Shown here: positions 8,774-16,052 of the stretch, one piece after another
Numbering within the stretch: the first letter of the stretch is position 1
Layout of the letters: each line of letters starts with the position of its first letter
Assembly (NCBI GenBank): GCA_019313725.1
Contig: JAFDAT010000010.1
Location: 1 to 28,074 of the forward strand
From: Deltaproteobacteria bacterium
GTDB taxonomy: Bacteria; Desulfobacterota; Desulfobacteria; Desulfobacterales; B30-G6
Direction: 5' to 3'
DNA length: 28,074 nt
The notes under the pieces: model-generated
Told to the model about the DNA's origin: nothing
The model's input: the letters and a program-made list of their open reading frames with translations, nothing else
Database searches by the model: none
Translations under genes and position numbers: made by a program

Positions 8774-8808
8774 CCCGATCCTGCAGTGTGAGGCACTGCA
8801 GGATCGGG
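8774..8808. other. Long perfect hairpin in the acs-symporter spacer
   Basis: A perfect 15-bp inverted repeat (8774-8788 with 8794-8808) closes a five-base loop. A T5 run follows only on the plus strand (8809-8813). The operon is transcribed on the minus strand, where no U tract follows, so it should not simply terminate acs transcription. It could stabilise the acs mRNA 3' end, tune symporter expression, or stop antisense transcription. Confidence 0.75.
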
Positions 8809-8858
8809 TTTTTATGAATGACGCGTACGAACACTTATCCTTAAAGTGATGGCTATGC

Positions 8859-10892
8859 TTATGATTGAACCATCGTCTTGATCGATGCGACGATCTCAGG
8901 GTTGGCGAGCGTGGTGACGTCGCCTTCATCGATTTCATTGGAAATCGCACCGAGAACGCGCCGCATGATCTTACCCGAGCGTGTCTTGGGCATATCGGGC
9001 ACGATCCACACCTTTCTGCACTTGGCGATCTTGCCGATTTCAGTGCAGATGGTATCATTGATTTTCTGGGCCAATTCGTCGCTGGCCTCAATGCCCGGTT
9101 TCAATGCAATGTAAAGATCCGGCTCCTTGCCCTTGATTTCGTGGTTAACCGGCACAACAGCCGCCTCGGCAACCTCTTGACAGACGAGCGCCGCAGACTC
9201 GATCTCTTTGGTTCCGAGCCGGTGACCGGAGACATTGATGACGTCGTCGATTCTTCCCAGAATCCGGAAGTAGCCGTCTTCGGCCTCCACCGCAGCATCG
9301 CCGGTCAAATAGGGCCAATCCTCCCATTTCTTGGAATTGGGATCCTTGCAGTAGCGGGCATAGTAGGTTTCCACAAAACGGTCGCGATCACCCCAGATGG
9401 TCTGGAATCCGCCCGGCCAGGGATTCCGGATGCAGATATTGCCGGCCTTGCCGGCTCCCTGGGGAAGCATCTCGCCCTCGTCGTCTAATATGATGGGGTG
9501 TATGCCGGGCATACCGGGACCGGCACTGCCGGGTTTCATGGGGTTGATGCCGGGCAGCGTGCTGGCCAGAAACCCGCCGGTCTCTGTCTGCCACCAGGTG
9601 TCCACGATGGTGGCCTCGCCCTTGCCCACTTCTTTATGGTACCATTTCCACACCTCGGGTTCGATGGGTTCGCCCACGGTGGTCATGTGTTTGAAGTGAT
9701 AGTTGTATTTTGCAGGTTCATCCGGACCGATCTTTCTCAGTGCCCGGATGGCGGTGGGTGCCGTGTGAAATATGTTGACGTCCAGATCCTGGGCAATTCG
9801 CCAGGCCCTGCCGGCATCAGGGAAGGTGGGCACGCCCTCGTAAACAACCGTTGACGCACAAATAGCCAGGGGGCCGTATACGATGTAGGAGTGTCCTGTA
9901 ATCCAGCCGATATCGGCCATGCACCAGTACACGTCTTCAGGATGAATATCCTGTACGTATTTGGATGTGCCGGCGACGTAAGCAAGATATCCGCCGGTGC
10001 TGTGCTGGCAGCCTTTGGGCTTGCCGGTAGTGCCGCTGGTGTACATCAGGAACAGCGGCGCTTCAGCGGGCATGGGCACCGGATCCACACGTGCTCCGTA
10101 ATAATCCTTCAAAAGGTCATTGACAAAGTAGTCACGCCCCTCCACCATGGGTGTCGGGCTGGAAGCCTTGCCCGGATAGCGCTGCCAGACGAGAACCTTG
10201 TCCACTTTCTGTCCATCTTTTTCAGCAAGATCGCAGGCGATATCGGCGTTCTGTTTGTGGTCCAACAGTGTCCCGCTGCGGTAATAGGCATCCGCCGTGA
10301 TCAGCACCCGGCTGTTGGAGTCGACAATCCGGTCGGCGCAGGCGCGGCCGCTGAACCCACCGAACACCTGAGAATGAATCACCCCGAGCCTGGCGCAGGC
10401 AAGCATGGTTATCGGCAGCTCCGCCAGCATGGGCATGTGCAGCGTCACCCTGTCGCCTGCTTTCAGTCCTGCAAAATCCCGCAGCAGTGCAGTAAATTCA
10501 TTCACTTTGACATAGAGTTCCTGATAGGTAATGTGCTCATATTTCTCTTCAAGCGGTTCGGGCACAAAGTGAATGGCGGCCTTGTTCTTGTTTTTGGCCA
10601 GATGCCGGTCTACACAGTTGTAGCTGGCATTGATTTTTCCACCCACAAACCATTTCCAGCAGGGAGCATCGCTGGTGTCCAGCATCGTGTCCCAATACTC
10701 GTACCAGTCGAGCAGATCGGCATATTCCTTGAAACAGTTCGGGAAGTTGTCCAGGCTGAACCGATCGTAAACCCCCGGATCGGTCATGTTGGCCTGGGCC
10801 ACGAATTCATATGAAGGATAATAGTAACCCTCCTCCTGCCAGTGAACTGCGATTTGAGCTTCGGATGTTTCTACGACTTCTTTTTCCGCCAT
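8859..10892 (-). CDS. acs: Acetyl-CoA synthetase (acetate--CoA ligase, AMP-forming)
   Basis: The 677-residue cytoplasmic enzyme converts acetate, ATP and CoA to acetyl-CoA, AMP and PPi through an acetyl-adenylate. The length suits the Acs family (about 650). Motifs in order are the P-loop-like MYTSGTTGKPKG (283-294), the A5 motif TWWQTETGG (from 432) with the tryptophan that in Acs limits the acyl pocket, the hinge GRIDDVINVSGHR (from 546), and PKTRSGKIMRR with catalytic Lys641. That lysine is the residue acetylated in characterised Acs enzymes. The start at 10892 is chosen because GAGGAGG sits seven bases upstream; an ATG at 10913 lies upstream of this ribosome site. The gene lies between tetR and the symporter on one strand. 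Propionate or another short acid is possible, but acetate fits best. Confidence 0.93.
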   Translation of the reverse strand: MAEKEVVETSEAQIAVHWQEEGYYYPSYEFVAQANMTDPGVYDRFSLDNFPNCFKEYADLLDWYEYWDTMLDTSDAPCWKWFVGGKINASYNCVDRHLAKNKNKAAIHFVPEPLEEKYEHITYQELYVKVNEFTALLRDFAGLKAGDRVTLHMPMLAELPITMLACARLGVIHSQVFGGFSGRACADRIVDSNSRVLITADAYYRSGTLLDHKQNADIACDLAEKDGQKVDKVLVWQRYPGKASSPTPMVEGRDYFVNDLLKDYYGARVDPVPMPAEAPLFLMYTSGTTGKPKGCQHSTGGYLAYVAGTSKYVQDIHPEDVYWCMADIGWITGHSYIVYGPLAICASTVVYEGVPTFPDAGRAWRIAQDLDVNIFHTAPTAIRALRKIGPDEPAKYNYHFKHMTTVGEPIEPEVWKWYHKEVGKGEATIVDTWWQTETGGFLASTLPGINPMKPGSAGPGMPGIHPIILDDEGEMLPQGAGKAGNICIRNPWPGGFQTIWGDRDRFVETYYARYCKDPNSKKWEDWPYLTGDAAVEAEDGYFRILGRIDDVINVSGHRLGTKEIESAALVCQEVAEAAVVPVNHEIKGKEPDLYIALKPGIEASDELAQKINDTICTEIGKIAKCRKVWIVPDMPKTRSGKIMRRVLGAISNEIDEGDVTTLANPEIVASIKTMVQS

Positions 10893-10985
10893 ATCAAATC
10901 CTCCTCGATGCATTTATTTAAAGTTTTCCTGAATCCGGTCAAACGGCACATTCCACCCATGTTTTATCATTTCGTATCCGCAAGT

Positions 10986-11615
10986 TCATTTCAGTATGCC
11001 CCGGTTGAAAATCTCAAAAGCAGTTTCCAGGGTATCTTTCAAATAATCTTTTTCCGCGTTGATGATACTTTTGCTGGTTTCCCAGAGTACGACACCGGAA
11101 AAAAGTGACCAGACAATATCGGCTAAAGCGATGGGGCGTTTGTTGATATAGATACCGCTGTTCACGCCATCTTCGAAGACTTTGGCCATCTCGGCGAGTG
11201 AGCTTCGAGAAAGCTTTTTAATTTCAGACAATAACTCCGGTGTCAGATTTTTTAATGTTTCGCTGGACTGCAGGTGAAACAAGTTGATCAGTATCATAGG
11301 ATCGAATTTATAAACATCGTACATGGCGTCTTTCAGTCCATCCATGCGTTGACCTCTGCTCATGTGTTCATCGCTGTTCAGATTCTCGAGCCTTATATAC
11401 AGGTAGTGCAGGATTCTGAGGGAAAGCGAGGCATACAGTTCGTCTTTGTTTTTAAAATAGAGATAAAGCGTACCCGGGCTGAATTCGGCTTCCTTGGCAA
11501 TGTCCTCCATCGTTGCTTTGCTGAAGCCTTTGTCAGAGAAAACACGTTTGGCAGCAACGATGATTTGCTGCTTCCGGCGTTCTCGCTCCCGCTCTTTTCT
11601 TTCTTGTATGCCCAT
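10986..11615 (-). CDS. TetR/AcrR-family transcriptional regulator
   Basis: The 209-residue protein has a basic N-terminus and a TetR helix-turn-helix at about residues 12-58 (TMEDIAKEAEFSPGTLYLYFKNK, read as two parts around the turn). An all-helical ligand-binding domain follows. It is first in the tetR-acs-symporter set, 93 bases before acs, and directly downstream of the promoter at 11648-11675, so autoregulation and control of acs are likely. The C-terminal domain gives no ligand clue; an acyl-CoA or fatty acid would be typical for such neighbours. The ATG is preceded by a weak AAGG about ten bases upstream. Confidence 0.9.
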   Translation of the reverse strand: MGIQERKERERERRKQQIIVAAKRVFSDKGFSKATMEDIAKEAEFSPGTLYLYFKNKDELYASLSLRILHYLYIRLENLNSDEHMSRGQRMDGLKDAMYDVYKFDPMILINLFHLQSSETLKNLTPELLSEIKKLSRSSLAEMAKVFEDGVNSGIYINKRPIALADIVWSLFSGVVLWETSKSIINAEKDYLKDTLETAFEIFNRGILK

Positions 11616-11647
11616 GTATAATGAACCTTATTTATTTCTTGTATTGA

Positions 11648-11675
11648 TCTATAATTGTTGGCGTTAGTTTGTCAA
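11648..11675 (-). promoter_or_regulatory. Sigma70-like promoter for tetR-acs-symporter
   Basis: On the minus strand a perfect -35 TTGACA (11670-11675) is followed after 16 bases by TATAGA (11648-11653). The predicted start point falls about 25-30 bases upstream of the tetR ATG. No clear operator palindrome was found over it. Confidence 0.65.
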
Positions 11676-11799
11676 GTAAAATATATTCATTACATTATAA
11701 ATAATCATGAGACCGCCTTGCGTTCATTAAATAAAATCTATTATCGAAACGAAGTTGCCGAGGCTCATGTTTGGCGCATTTGAGCCTTTGAAATTTGGA

Positions 11800-11921
11800 T
11801 TTGTTTCGAATTTCGATATTCGGATTTAGGATTTCGCTGTAAACCCTCATAGGGTATACCCTAACGTTGGGTATAATCAGTGCCGGACTCTCTGGCCCCG
11901 GATATTTACTTCTGGTTTCTT
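11800..11921. repeat. Dispersed intergenic repeat family 2, copy A
   Basis: This segment shares with 25780-25899 two exact blocks, GATTTCGCTGTAAA (11830-11843) and GGGTATAATCAGTGCC (11869-11884). Both are preceded by degenerate TTCGATATTC-type words and followed by a weaker shared CCGG..AT..A.TTC.GGTTTC segment. Between the blocks lies the palindrome GGGTATACCC (11852-11861). The right end overlaps the stop codon and last codons of the ParB-like gene. The rest of the 11616-11905 gap holds the tetR promoter and a 7-bp hairpin at 11761-11787. Confidence 0.65.
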
Positions 11922-12874
11922 GAGAGGATATTTTTAAGTGCGGGATTTTCGAGGACGTTCTGCAGTGTTTTGATACTTGAATCCAACGCTGATAAATTTT
12001 TAATGCGCAGGGTGAATAAGTAATCCCGGGATTCAAAACCGGCGGGAGGTTTAAGCCGGATATTTTCTCCAAGAGACAGTCTTCGGGATTGTTCCTGGAA
12101 GCGATTTTCGAAGATAGTCATCTGCGGATAGCGTTTTGACCTGAAATAGTTTCGCAGCTTATTCACCTTTTGGGCACGATCCAATTCCGCATTGGATACA
12201 AGGGACTGCACCTGCGGATCCTGCAAAAGAGACACGAGCGTGACACCTTCCCGGAGGGCGACTTCCTTGATGCTGGTGATAACTTCGCGCTGTTTGCTGT
12301 GACTGAAATGCAGATAGGTGAACAGTTCCGCCAGCAGGATACCGGCATTTTTTTCGAGACTGCCAAGTTCGAGAGCAACATTAAGTAAGATTAAACCTTG
12401 CAGTATGCCTTCCTGAATCGAAGCCGGCAGGAGACAGATCCGGGCTATTTTATCTGCGATTGAGGGATTGTCGGGCAGGCCCAGGTTCAGGGCGACGCGT
12501 TGCATTTCCCGTTTTTCTTTAACATGCCGGCGCAGCAGGATCAATGCACGCGAAGTCTCCACAAGATTGAGGGGACGTTGGGAAACGTTTTCACAAATGG
12601 CTATCTCTGCCAGGCGCTTCCTCGGAATGCATGCATTGACAATCCGTGCCCGGATCCGCCCAAGCTTCAGGTGTTGGCAGGCGGCAACTCTTTTAAATCC
12701 GGAGATGACAACGTATTGCCGGTCATTTTTAACGAAAAGAAACGGTGGGTTTAAAAGCCCCATGGCGCCGATGGAGGCGACAAGGGGCTCAATGGATTGA
12801 TCGGTGGTAATTTTGTAGGTGCTGTCTTCGATGTCGATGCCGGCAAGATCGGTGTCGATTGTCTCCCAATCCAT
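11906..12874 (-). CDS. Orphan ParB/Srx-fold N-terminal domain protein
   Basis: The 322-residue protein resembles the ParB/RepB/Spo0J N-terminal domain. SGFKRVAAC (58-66) matches the GERR nucleotide-binding box of ParB, and CENVSQRPLNLVE (94-106) matches the ENLQR-type box. A helical HTH-like region follows (about 108-175). The C-terminal half (about 180-322) is helical and charged, without a recognised dimer domain. No parA or parS cluster is nearby. It starts four bases after the purC stop, so the two are probably translated together. GFKR in place of GERR keeps the final arginine. Function is unknown: possibly a CTP-binding DNA clamp or a regulator rather than a segregation protein. A dispersed repeat overlaps its 3' end. 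Confidence 0.75.
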   Translation of the reverse strand: MDWETIDTDLAGIDIEDSTYKITTDQSIEPLVASIGAMGLLNPPFLFVKNDRQYVVISGFKRVAACQHLKLGRIRARIVNACIPRKRLAEIAICENVSQRPLNLVETSRALILLRRHVKEKREMQRVALNLGLPDNPSIADKIARICLLPASIQEGILQGLILLNVALELGSLEKNAGILLAELFTYLHFSHSKQREVITSIKEVALREGVTLVSLLQDPQVQSLVSNAELDRAQKVNKLRNYFRSKRYPQMTIFENRFQEQSRRLSLGENIRLKPPAGFESRDYLFTLRIKNLSALDSSIKTLQNVLENPALKNILSRNQK

Positions 12875-12878
12875 ACGG

Positions 12879-13763
12879 CTACCGACCTGTCAGCTGTGTC
12901 AGTGCTTCCCGGTATTTTTGAATGGTGTTTCGAATGACATCGTCCGGCAGAGAAGGCGCCGGCGGATTCTTGTCCCATTCGATGGAGATCAGGTAATCCC
13001 TGAGATATTGTTTGTCATAGCTTTTTTGAGGGCCGCCCGGAGCGTAGGCGTCTTTGGGCCAGAATCGGGAAGAATCGGGTGTCAGAACTTCATCGATAAG
13101 AATGAGATCTTCACCAATCAGGCCGAATTCAAACTTGGTGTCCGCAATGATGATGCCCTTCTGATCGGCAATTTCAGCCCCTTTTTTGTAGATGTCGATG
13201 CTGAGCTGCCTCACTTTTTCGGCAATGTCACCACCGACCATCTTTACAGCCGCATCAAAATCAATGTTGATGTCGTGCTGACCCAATTCTTCTTTGGTCG
13301 CCGGTGTAAAGATGGGTTCCGGAAGCCTGTCGGACTCAGTCAATCCCGGAGGAAGCTTTATGCCGCATATGTCTCCGCTTTTCTGATATGATTTCCAGCC
13401 GGAACCACTGATATAGCCCCTAACCACACATTCGATGGGCAGCGGCTCGGCTTTGCGCACAATCATACTTCTTTCGAAGAGATCTTCGGCGTAGGGTTGG
13501 CACGCCTTGGGGTACTGGGCCACGTCACTGGCCACAATATGATTTTCTATCAATGCCTGCATGGCCTCAAACCAGAACAGTGAAATCTGAGTCAGCACCT
13601 TACCTTTACCGGGGACGGGATCCGGCATGATAACGTCAAAAGCCGAAATCCGATCCGACATCACCATTAACAGCGTGTCGCCCAGATCGTATATATCTCT
13701 CACTTTTCCTCTTTTAACCAGCTTCAAGTCCGGAAAATCAGTTTCCATTACATAGGATTCCAT
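12879..13763 (-). CDS. purC: Phosphoribosylaminoimidazole-succinocarboxamide synthase (SAICAR synthetase)
   Basis: The 294-residue cytoplasmic enzyme of de novo purine synthesis joins CAIR and aspartate with ATP to give SAICAR. Hallmarks in order are KRGKVRDIYDLGD near residue 17, MSDRISAFDV (about 35), CVVRGYISGSGWKSY (about 112), PIFTPATK (about 149), DTKFEFGL (about 207) and IDEVLTPDSSRFW (about 222). Length and motifs are those of the longer PurC type. The start at 13763 has AAGGT upstream at usable spacing; a second Met five codons in is possible. It lies between the PilZ gene (32-base gap) and the ParB-like gene, not in a pur cluster. Confidence 0.97.
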   Translation of the reverse strand: MESYVMETDFPDLKLVKRGKVRDIYDLGDTLLMVMSDRISAFDVIMPDPVPGKGKVLTQISLFWFEAMQALIENHIVASDVAQYPKACQPYAEDLFERSMIVRKAEPLPIECVVRGYISGSGWKSYQKSGDICGIKLPPGLTESDRLPEPIFTPATKEELGQHDINIDFDAAVKMVGGDIAEKVRQLSIDIYKKGAEIADQKGIIIADTKFEFGLIGEDLILIDEVLTPDSSRFWPKDAYAPGGPQKSYDKQYLRDYLISIEWDKNPPAPSLPDDVIRNTIQKYREALTQLTGR

Positions 13764-13795
13764 AAATACGCTACCTTTTATATTTAAGGTTGATA

Positions 13796-14140
13796 TTAGT
13801 TTTTAGTGAAGGCTTTAATAAATTTTTGCAGAACAGTCAGCTCGGCAGCCTGAACATCTGAAAATTCAATCCCGGTTTCGTAGCCGGCCGGGTCGTTTTG
13901 CTGCGAATAGATGGCGGTTCCTTTGATATCGATTATCTCCTCTTCCATGCCGATGGTCAGAGACACACGGGTATTTGGGTCCAGCGGTACGTGGGTCTCC
14001 AGCAGCATGCCGGACTCGGACACATTCAGGGTCCGGCCCATTCCCTGAGCAAACGCTTCCCCCGCCTCGTTCAGGCATACGTAGTTCAGCAGATTCGTCG
14101 AATGAATGCGTTTATGTTTTCTGTTCTCTTCTATACTCAT
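13796..14140 (-). CDS. PilZ-domain protein (c-di-GMP receptor)
   Basis: The 114-residue single-domain protein has both parts of the PilZ c-di-GMP signature: RxxxR at Arg7-Arg11 (RKHKR) and NxSxxG at Asn39-Gly44 (NVSESG). The remaining beta strands fit a PilZ barrel and the C-terminus is a helix. It should bind cyclic di-GMP and act by protein contact. The gene follows the DUF4388/CNB gene by 51 bases on the same strand and precedes purC. GGAGG lies about 13 bases before the ATG, slightly far. Its target is unknown; type IV pili or surface motility would suit the MglA neighbour. Confidence 0.92.
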   Translation of the reverse strand: MSIEENRKHKRIHSTNLLNYVCLNEAGEAFAQGMGRTLNVSESGMLLETHVPLDPNTRVSLTIGMEEEIIDIKGTAIYSQQNDPAGYETGIEFSDVQAAELTVLQKFIKAFTKN

Positions 14141-14191
14141 GACGCGGTGGCTTCCTCCGTTAGGGTTAACCTGAATACTGCTTTGACCTGT

Positions 14192-15358
14192 TCACCCCTG
14201 TTTCTGCATTTTTTGAATAACGCCGGTTGTGATCGATATACACGTCGCTACATTTTGGATAATATTTTTAAATGTAGTCGAAATGTTATCAAACTCATTC
14301 TGAAATATATCCGGCTCCATGGATACGACTTTAAGGTCCTGGGATGCCAGCACAGACGCTTTTTGCGGCTCATGGCCCAAGTCAAGAAACGGAAAATCGC
14401 CGAAGTAATCATCCTTGCTGAGGCTGATGAGGGGAAGATAGCCATCTTTATCCTGCTGAACGATATTGACGTGTCCCTGCTGAATCCGAAATATTCGCTT
14501 CTCAGTATCCCCCTGGCGCATGACTTTTTGCTTGTCTTTGATATAGCTGTCTACGTTGACACTCTGGGCGTGGTATTGCACAATCTTGTCCGTGAGCATT
14601 TTCAAGCGTTTGTCCAGACTCATGACAAGCGCACGGAACTCGGATGACATCTTGGCATATTCCTGGGACAGACGCTGTGAATCCAGAACGCCCAGTTGAA
14701 CATTTCCCAGCGCTCTTGCGGAAGCGCCGCGTGTGTGATCCTTGACCAGAAAGGAGGATAAACTGCCCACAAAAGAGCCGTTCCTTACCTGAATGATGCT
14801 CAACGGTCCTTTGGGCGTCTCTTTTACAATGTCTATGACCCCTTCCAGAATAACCCATATCCAGTTGCCATGCTTGCCTTCCTCAATGATGGTTTCACCG
14901 TCGTAAAAGTCTTCCTCGTCTACGACATACATGTAATCGACCATCGGGCCACTGATCCTCGTAGCATCGATGTCATCCTCCGTTTCCGCTTCTAATTCCG
15001 AATCGGTTGCGGTTTGCCCCAGACGCTCGATATCACCGTCATCCAGCATTTTGAGACTGTCGAGGATGATGCCCATACGGCTGCGATTGATCACTTTTTC
15101 GATGGAGATGCGTTCTTCTATGAATTCGAACTCGCCTTCAGTCCATCCGAACAACGCATAAAGGCCGTCCAGACCTTCCAGGGTGCCGGCAGATGCATTT
15201 GTCGGATTTCCGTTTTCAAAATAGACGATTCCAGGTTCAGGCATATATGGACTGCTGATTCTGAGGATGCCGGAGCTGCCGTTGCTGCCCAGCAGTTGCA
15301 TTATATCCCCTAAACTGAGGAATTCGAGATTGCCTTCAAAAACCGTGTTTTTATTCAT
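14192..15358 (-). CDS. DUF4388 protein with two cyclic-nucleotide-binding-like domains
   Basis: The 388-residue protein has an N-terminal DUF4388/PatA-type domain (about 1-105), an acidic linker (about 115-138) and two CNB-fold domains (about 140-235 and 268-355). A helical C-terminus follows. In CNB1 the phosphate-binding cassette reads FVGSLSSF (196-203) with Arg210, so the usual Glu of FGE is absent. In CNB2 it reads FGDFPFL (319-325) with PQKAS (331-335), so the conserved Arg is lost. Either domain may bind cyclic nucleotide weakly or not at all. There is no HTH, so this is not a Crp-type regulator. The start lies seven bases after the MglA-like gene's stop, which implies a shared pathway. 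Confidence 0.88.
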   Translation of the reverse strand: MNKNTVFEGNLEFLSLGDIMQLLGSNGSSGILRISSPYMPEPGIVYFENGNPTNASAGTLEGLDGLYALFGWTEGEFEFIEERISIEKVINRSRMGIILDSLKMLDDGDIERLGQTATDSELEAETEDDIDATRISGPMVDYMYVVDEEDFYDGETIIEEGKHGNWIWVILEGVIDIVKETPKGPLSIIQVRNGSFVGSLSSFLVKDHTRGASARALGNVQLGVLDSQRLSQEYAKMSSEFRALVMSLDKRLKMLTDKIVQYHAQSVNVDSYIKDKQKVMRQGDTEKRIFRIQQGHVNIVQQDKDGYLPLISLSKDDYFGDFPFLDLGHEPQKASVLASQDLKVVSMEPDIFQNEFDNISTTFKNIIQNVATCISITTGVIQKMQKQG

Positions 15359-15365
15359 GGGATAA

Positions 15366-15980
15366 TTACTGTGCCCACTTTAATTCTTTTTGAAGTGATT
15401 TCAGGGTCAATTTCATGCACTCTTTGAGGGCTACGCCGATGCCGTCACCCTTCAAGGCGCTGCCGGGGAATGAGGGGACCTTGAGTTGCCTGTTCAGGTC
15501 ATGATCCAGTTGTTCTACTGACATGATCGGAATACCCTGCTCTTCAAGGTCGCGTTTGTTGTATTGTAGAACCAGCGGTATCTTAAAAATATTCAGTCCG
15601 TATTCTTTTAAGTTGGCTTGCAGATCTTTCAGGGACAGCATATTTTTATCACGCCGCACCGCCAGTGAATCGGCTACGAAAACGATGCCGTCTACACCCC
15701 TTAACACCAGTTTCCGCGTAGAACTGTATTGCACCTGGCCGGGAACCGTGTAGAGCTGGACTTTGATCTCGCACCCCTTTATTTTGCCAAGCCCCATGGG
15801 CAGAAAATCGAAAAAAAGTGTCCGGTCGCCTTCGGTATTGATTGACACCATTTCGCCGGTAATCTGTTTTCTGAATGTTTTGAATATATACTCAAGATTG
15901 GTGGTCTTGCCGCCCCTGCCCGGACCGTAGTACACTACTTTGCATTCTATCTCACGTTTTTTCAAATTGAAAATAGCCAT
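15366..15980 (-). CDS. MglA-like Ras-superfamily GTPase
   Basis: The 204-residue small GTPase has the P-loop GPGRGGKT (Gly19-Thr26), the switch II signature TVPGQ (78-82) typical of MglA rather than DTAGQ of Ras, the base-specificity motif NKRD (141-144) and SALKGDG (about 174) as the G5 region. MglA proteins set cell polarity and control type IV pili or gliding, with an MglB/roadblock GAP. No roadblock gene is in this window. GGAG lies nine bases before the ATG. The gene follows the TPR-like gene by 72 bases and nearly abuts the DUF4388/CNB gene. Confidence 0.93.
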   Translation of the reverse strand: MAIFNLKKREIECKVVYYGPGRGGKTTNLEYIFKTFRKQITGEMVSINTEGDRTLFFDFLPMGLGKIKGCEIKVQLYTVPGQVQYSSTRKLVLRGVDGIVFVADSLAVRRDKNMLSLKDLQANLKEYGLNIFKIPLVLQYNKRDLEEQGIPIMSVEQLDHDLNRQLKVPSFPGSALKGDGIGVALKECMKLTLKSLQKELKWAQ

Positions 15981-16052
15981 TCAGCCTGACTCCACTTGAA
16001 TAATTTAATAATTCATTTGAAACTGCGGATGCGAAAATGCACCCTTTCCGGT

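Noticed and set aside
8736..8834. N-terminal extension of the symporter to an ATG at 8834
   Set aside because: It would translate through the 15-bp hairpin and has no ribosome site, whereas the ATG at 8735 has AGGAGG at ideal spacing.
9891..10814. 307-codon plus-strand open frame
   Set aside because: Shadow of acs on the opposite strand; no recognisable domain.
11761..11787. 7-bp hairpin AGGCTCA/TGAGCCT as terminator of the ParB-like gene
   Set aside because: It is more than 100 bases past the stop and no U tract follows on the minus strand.
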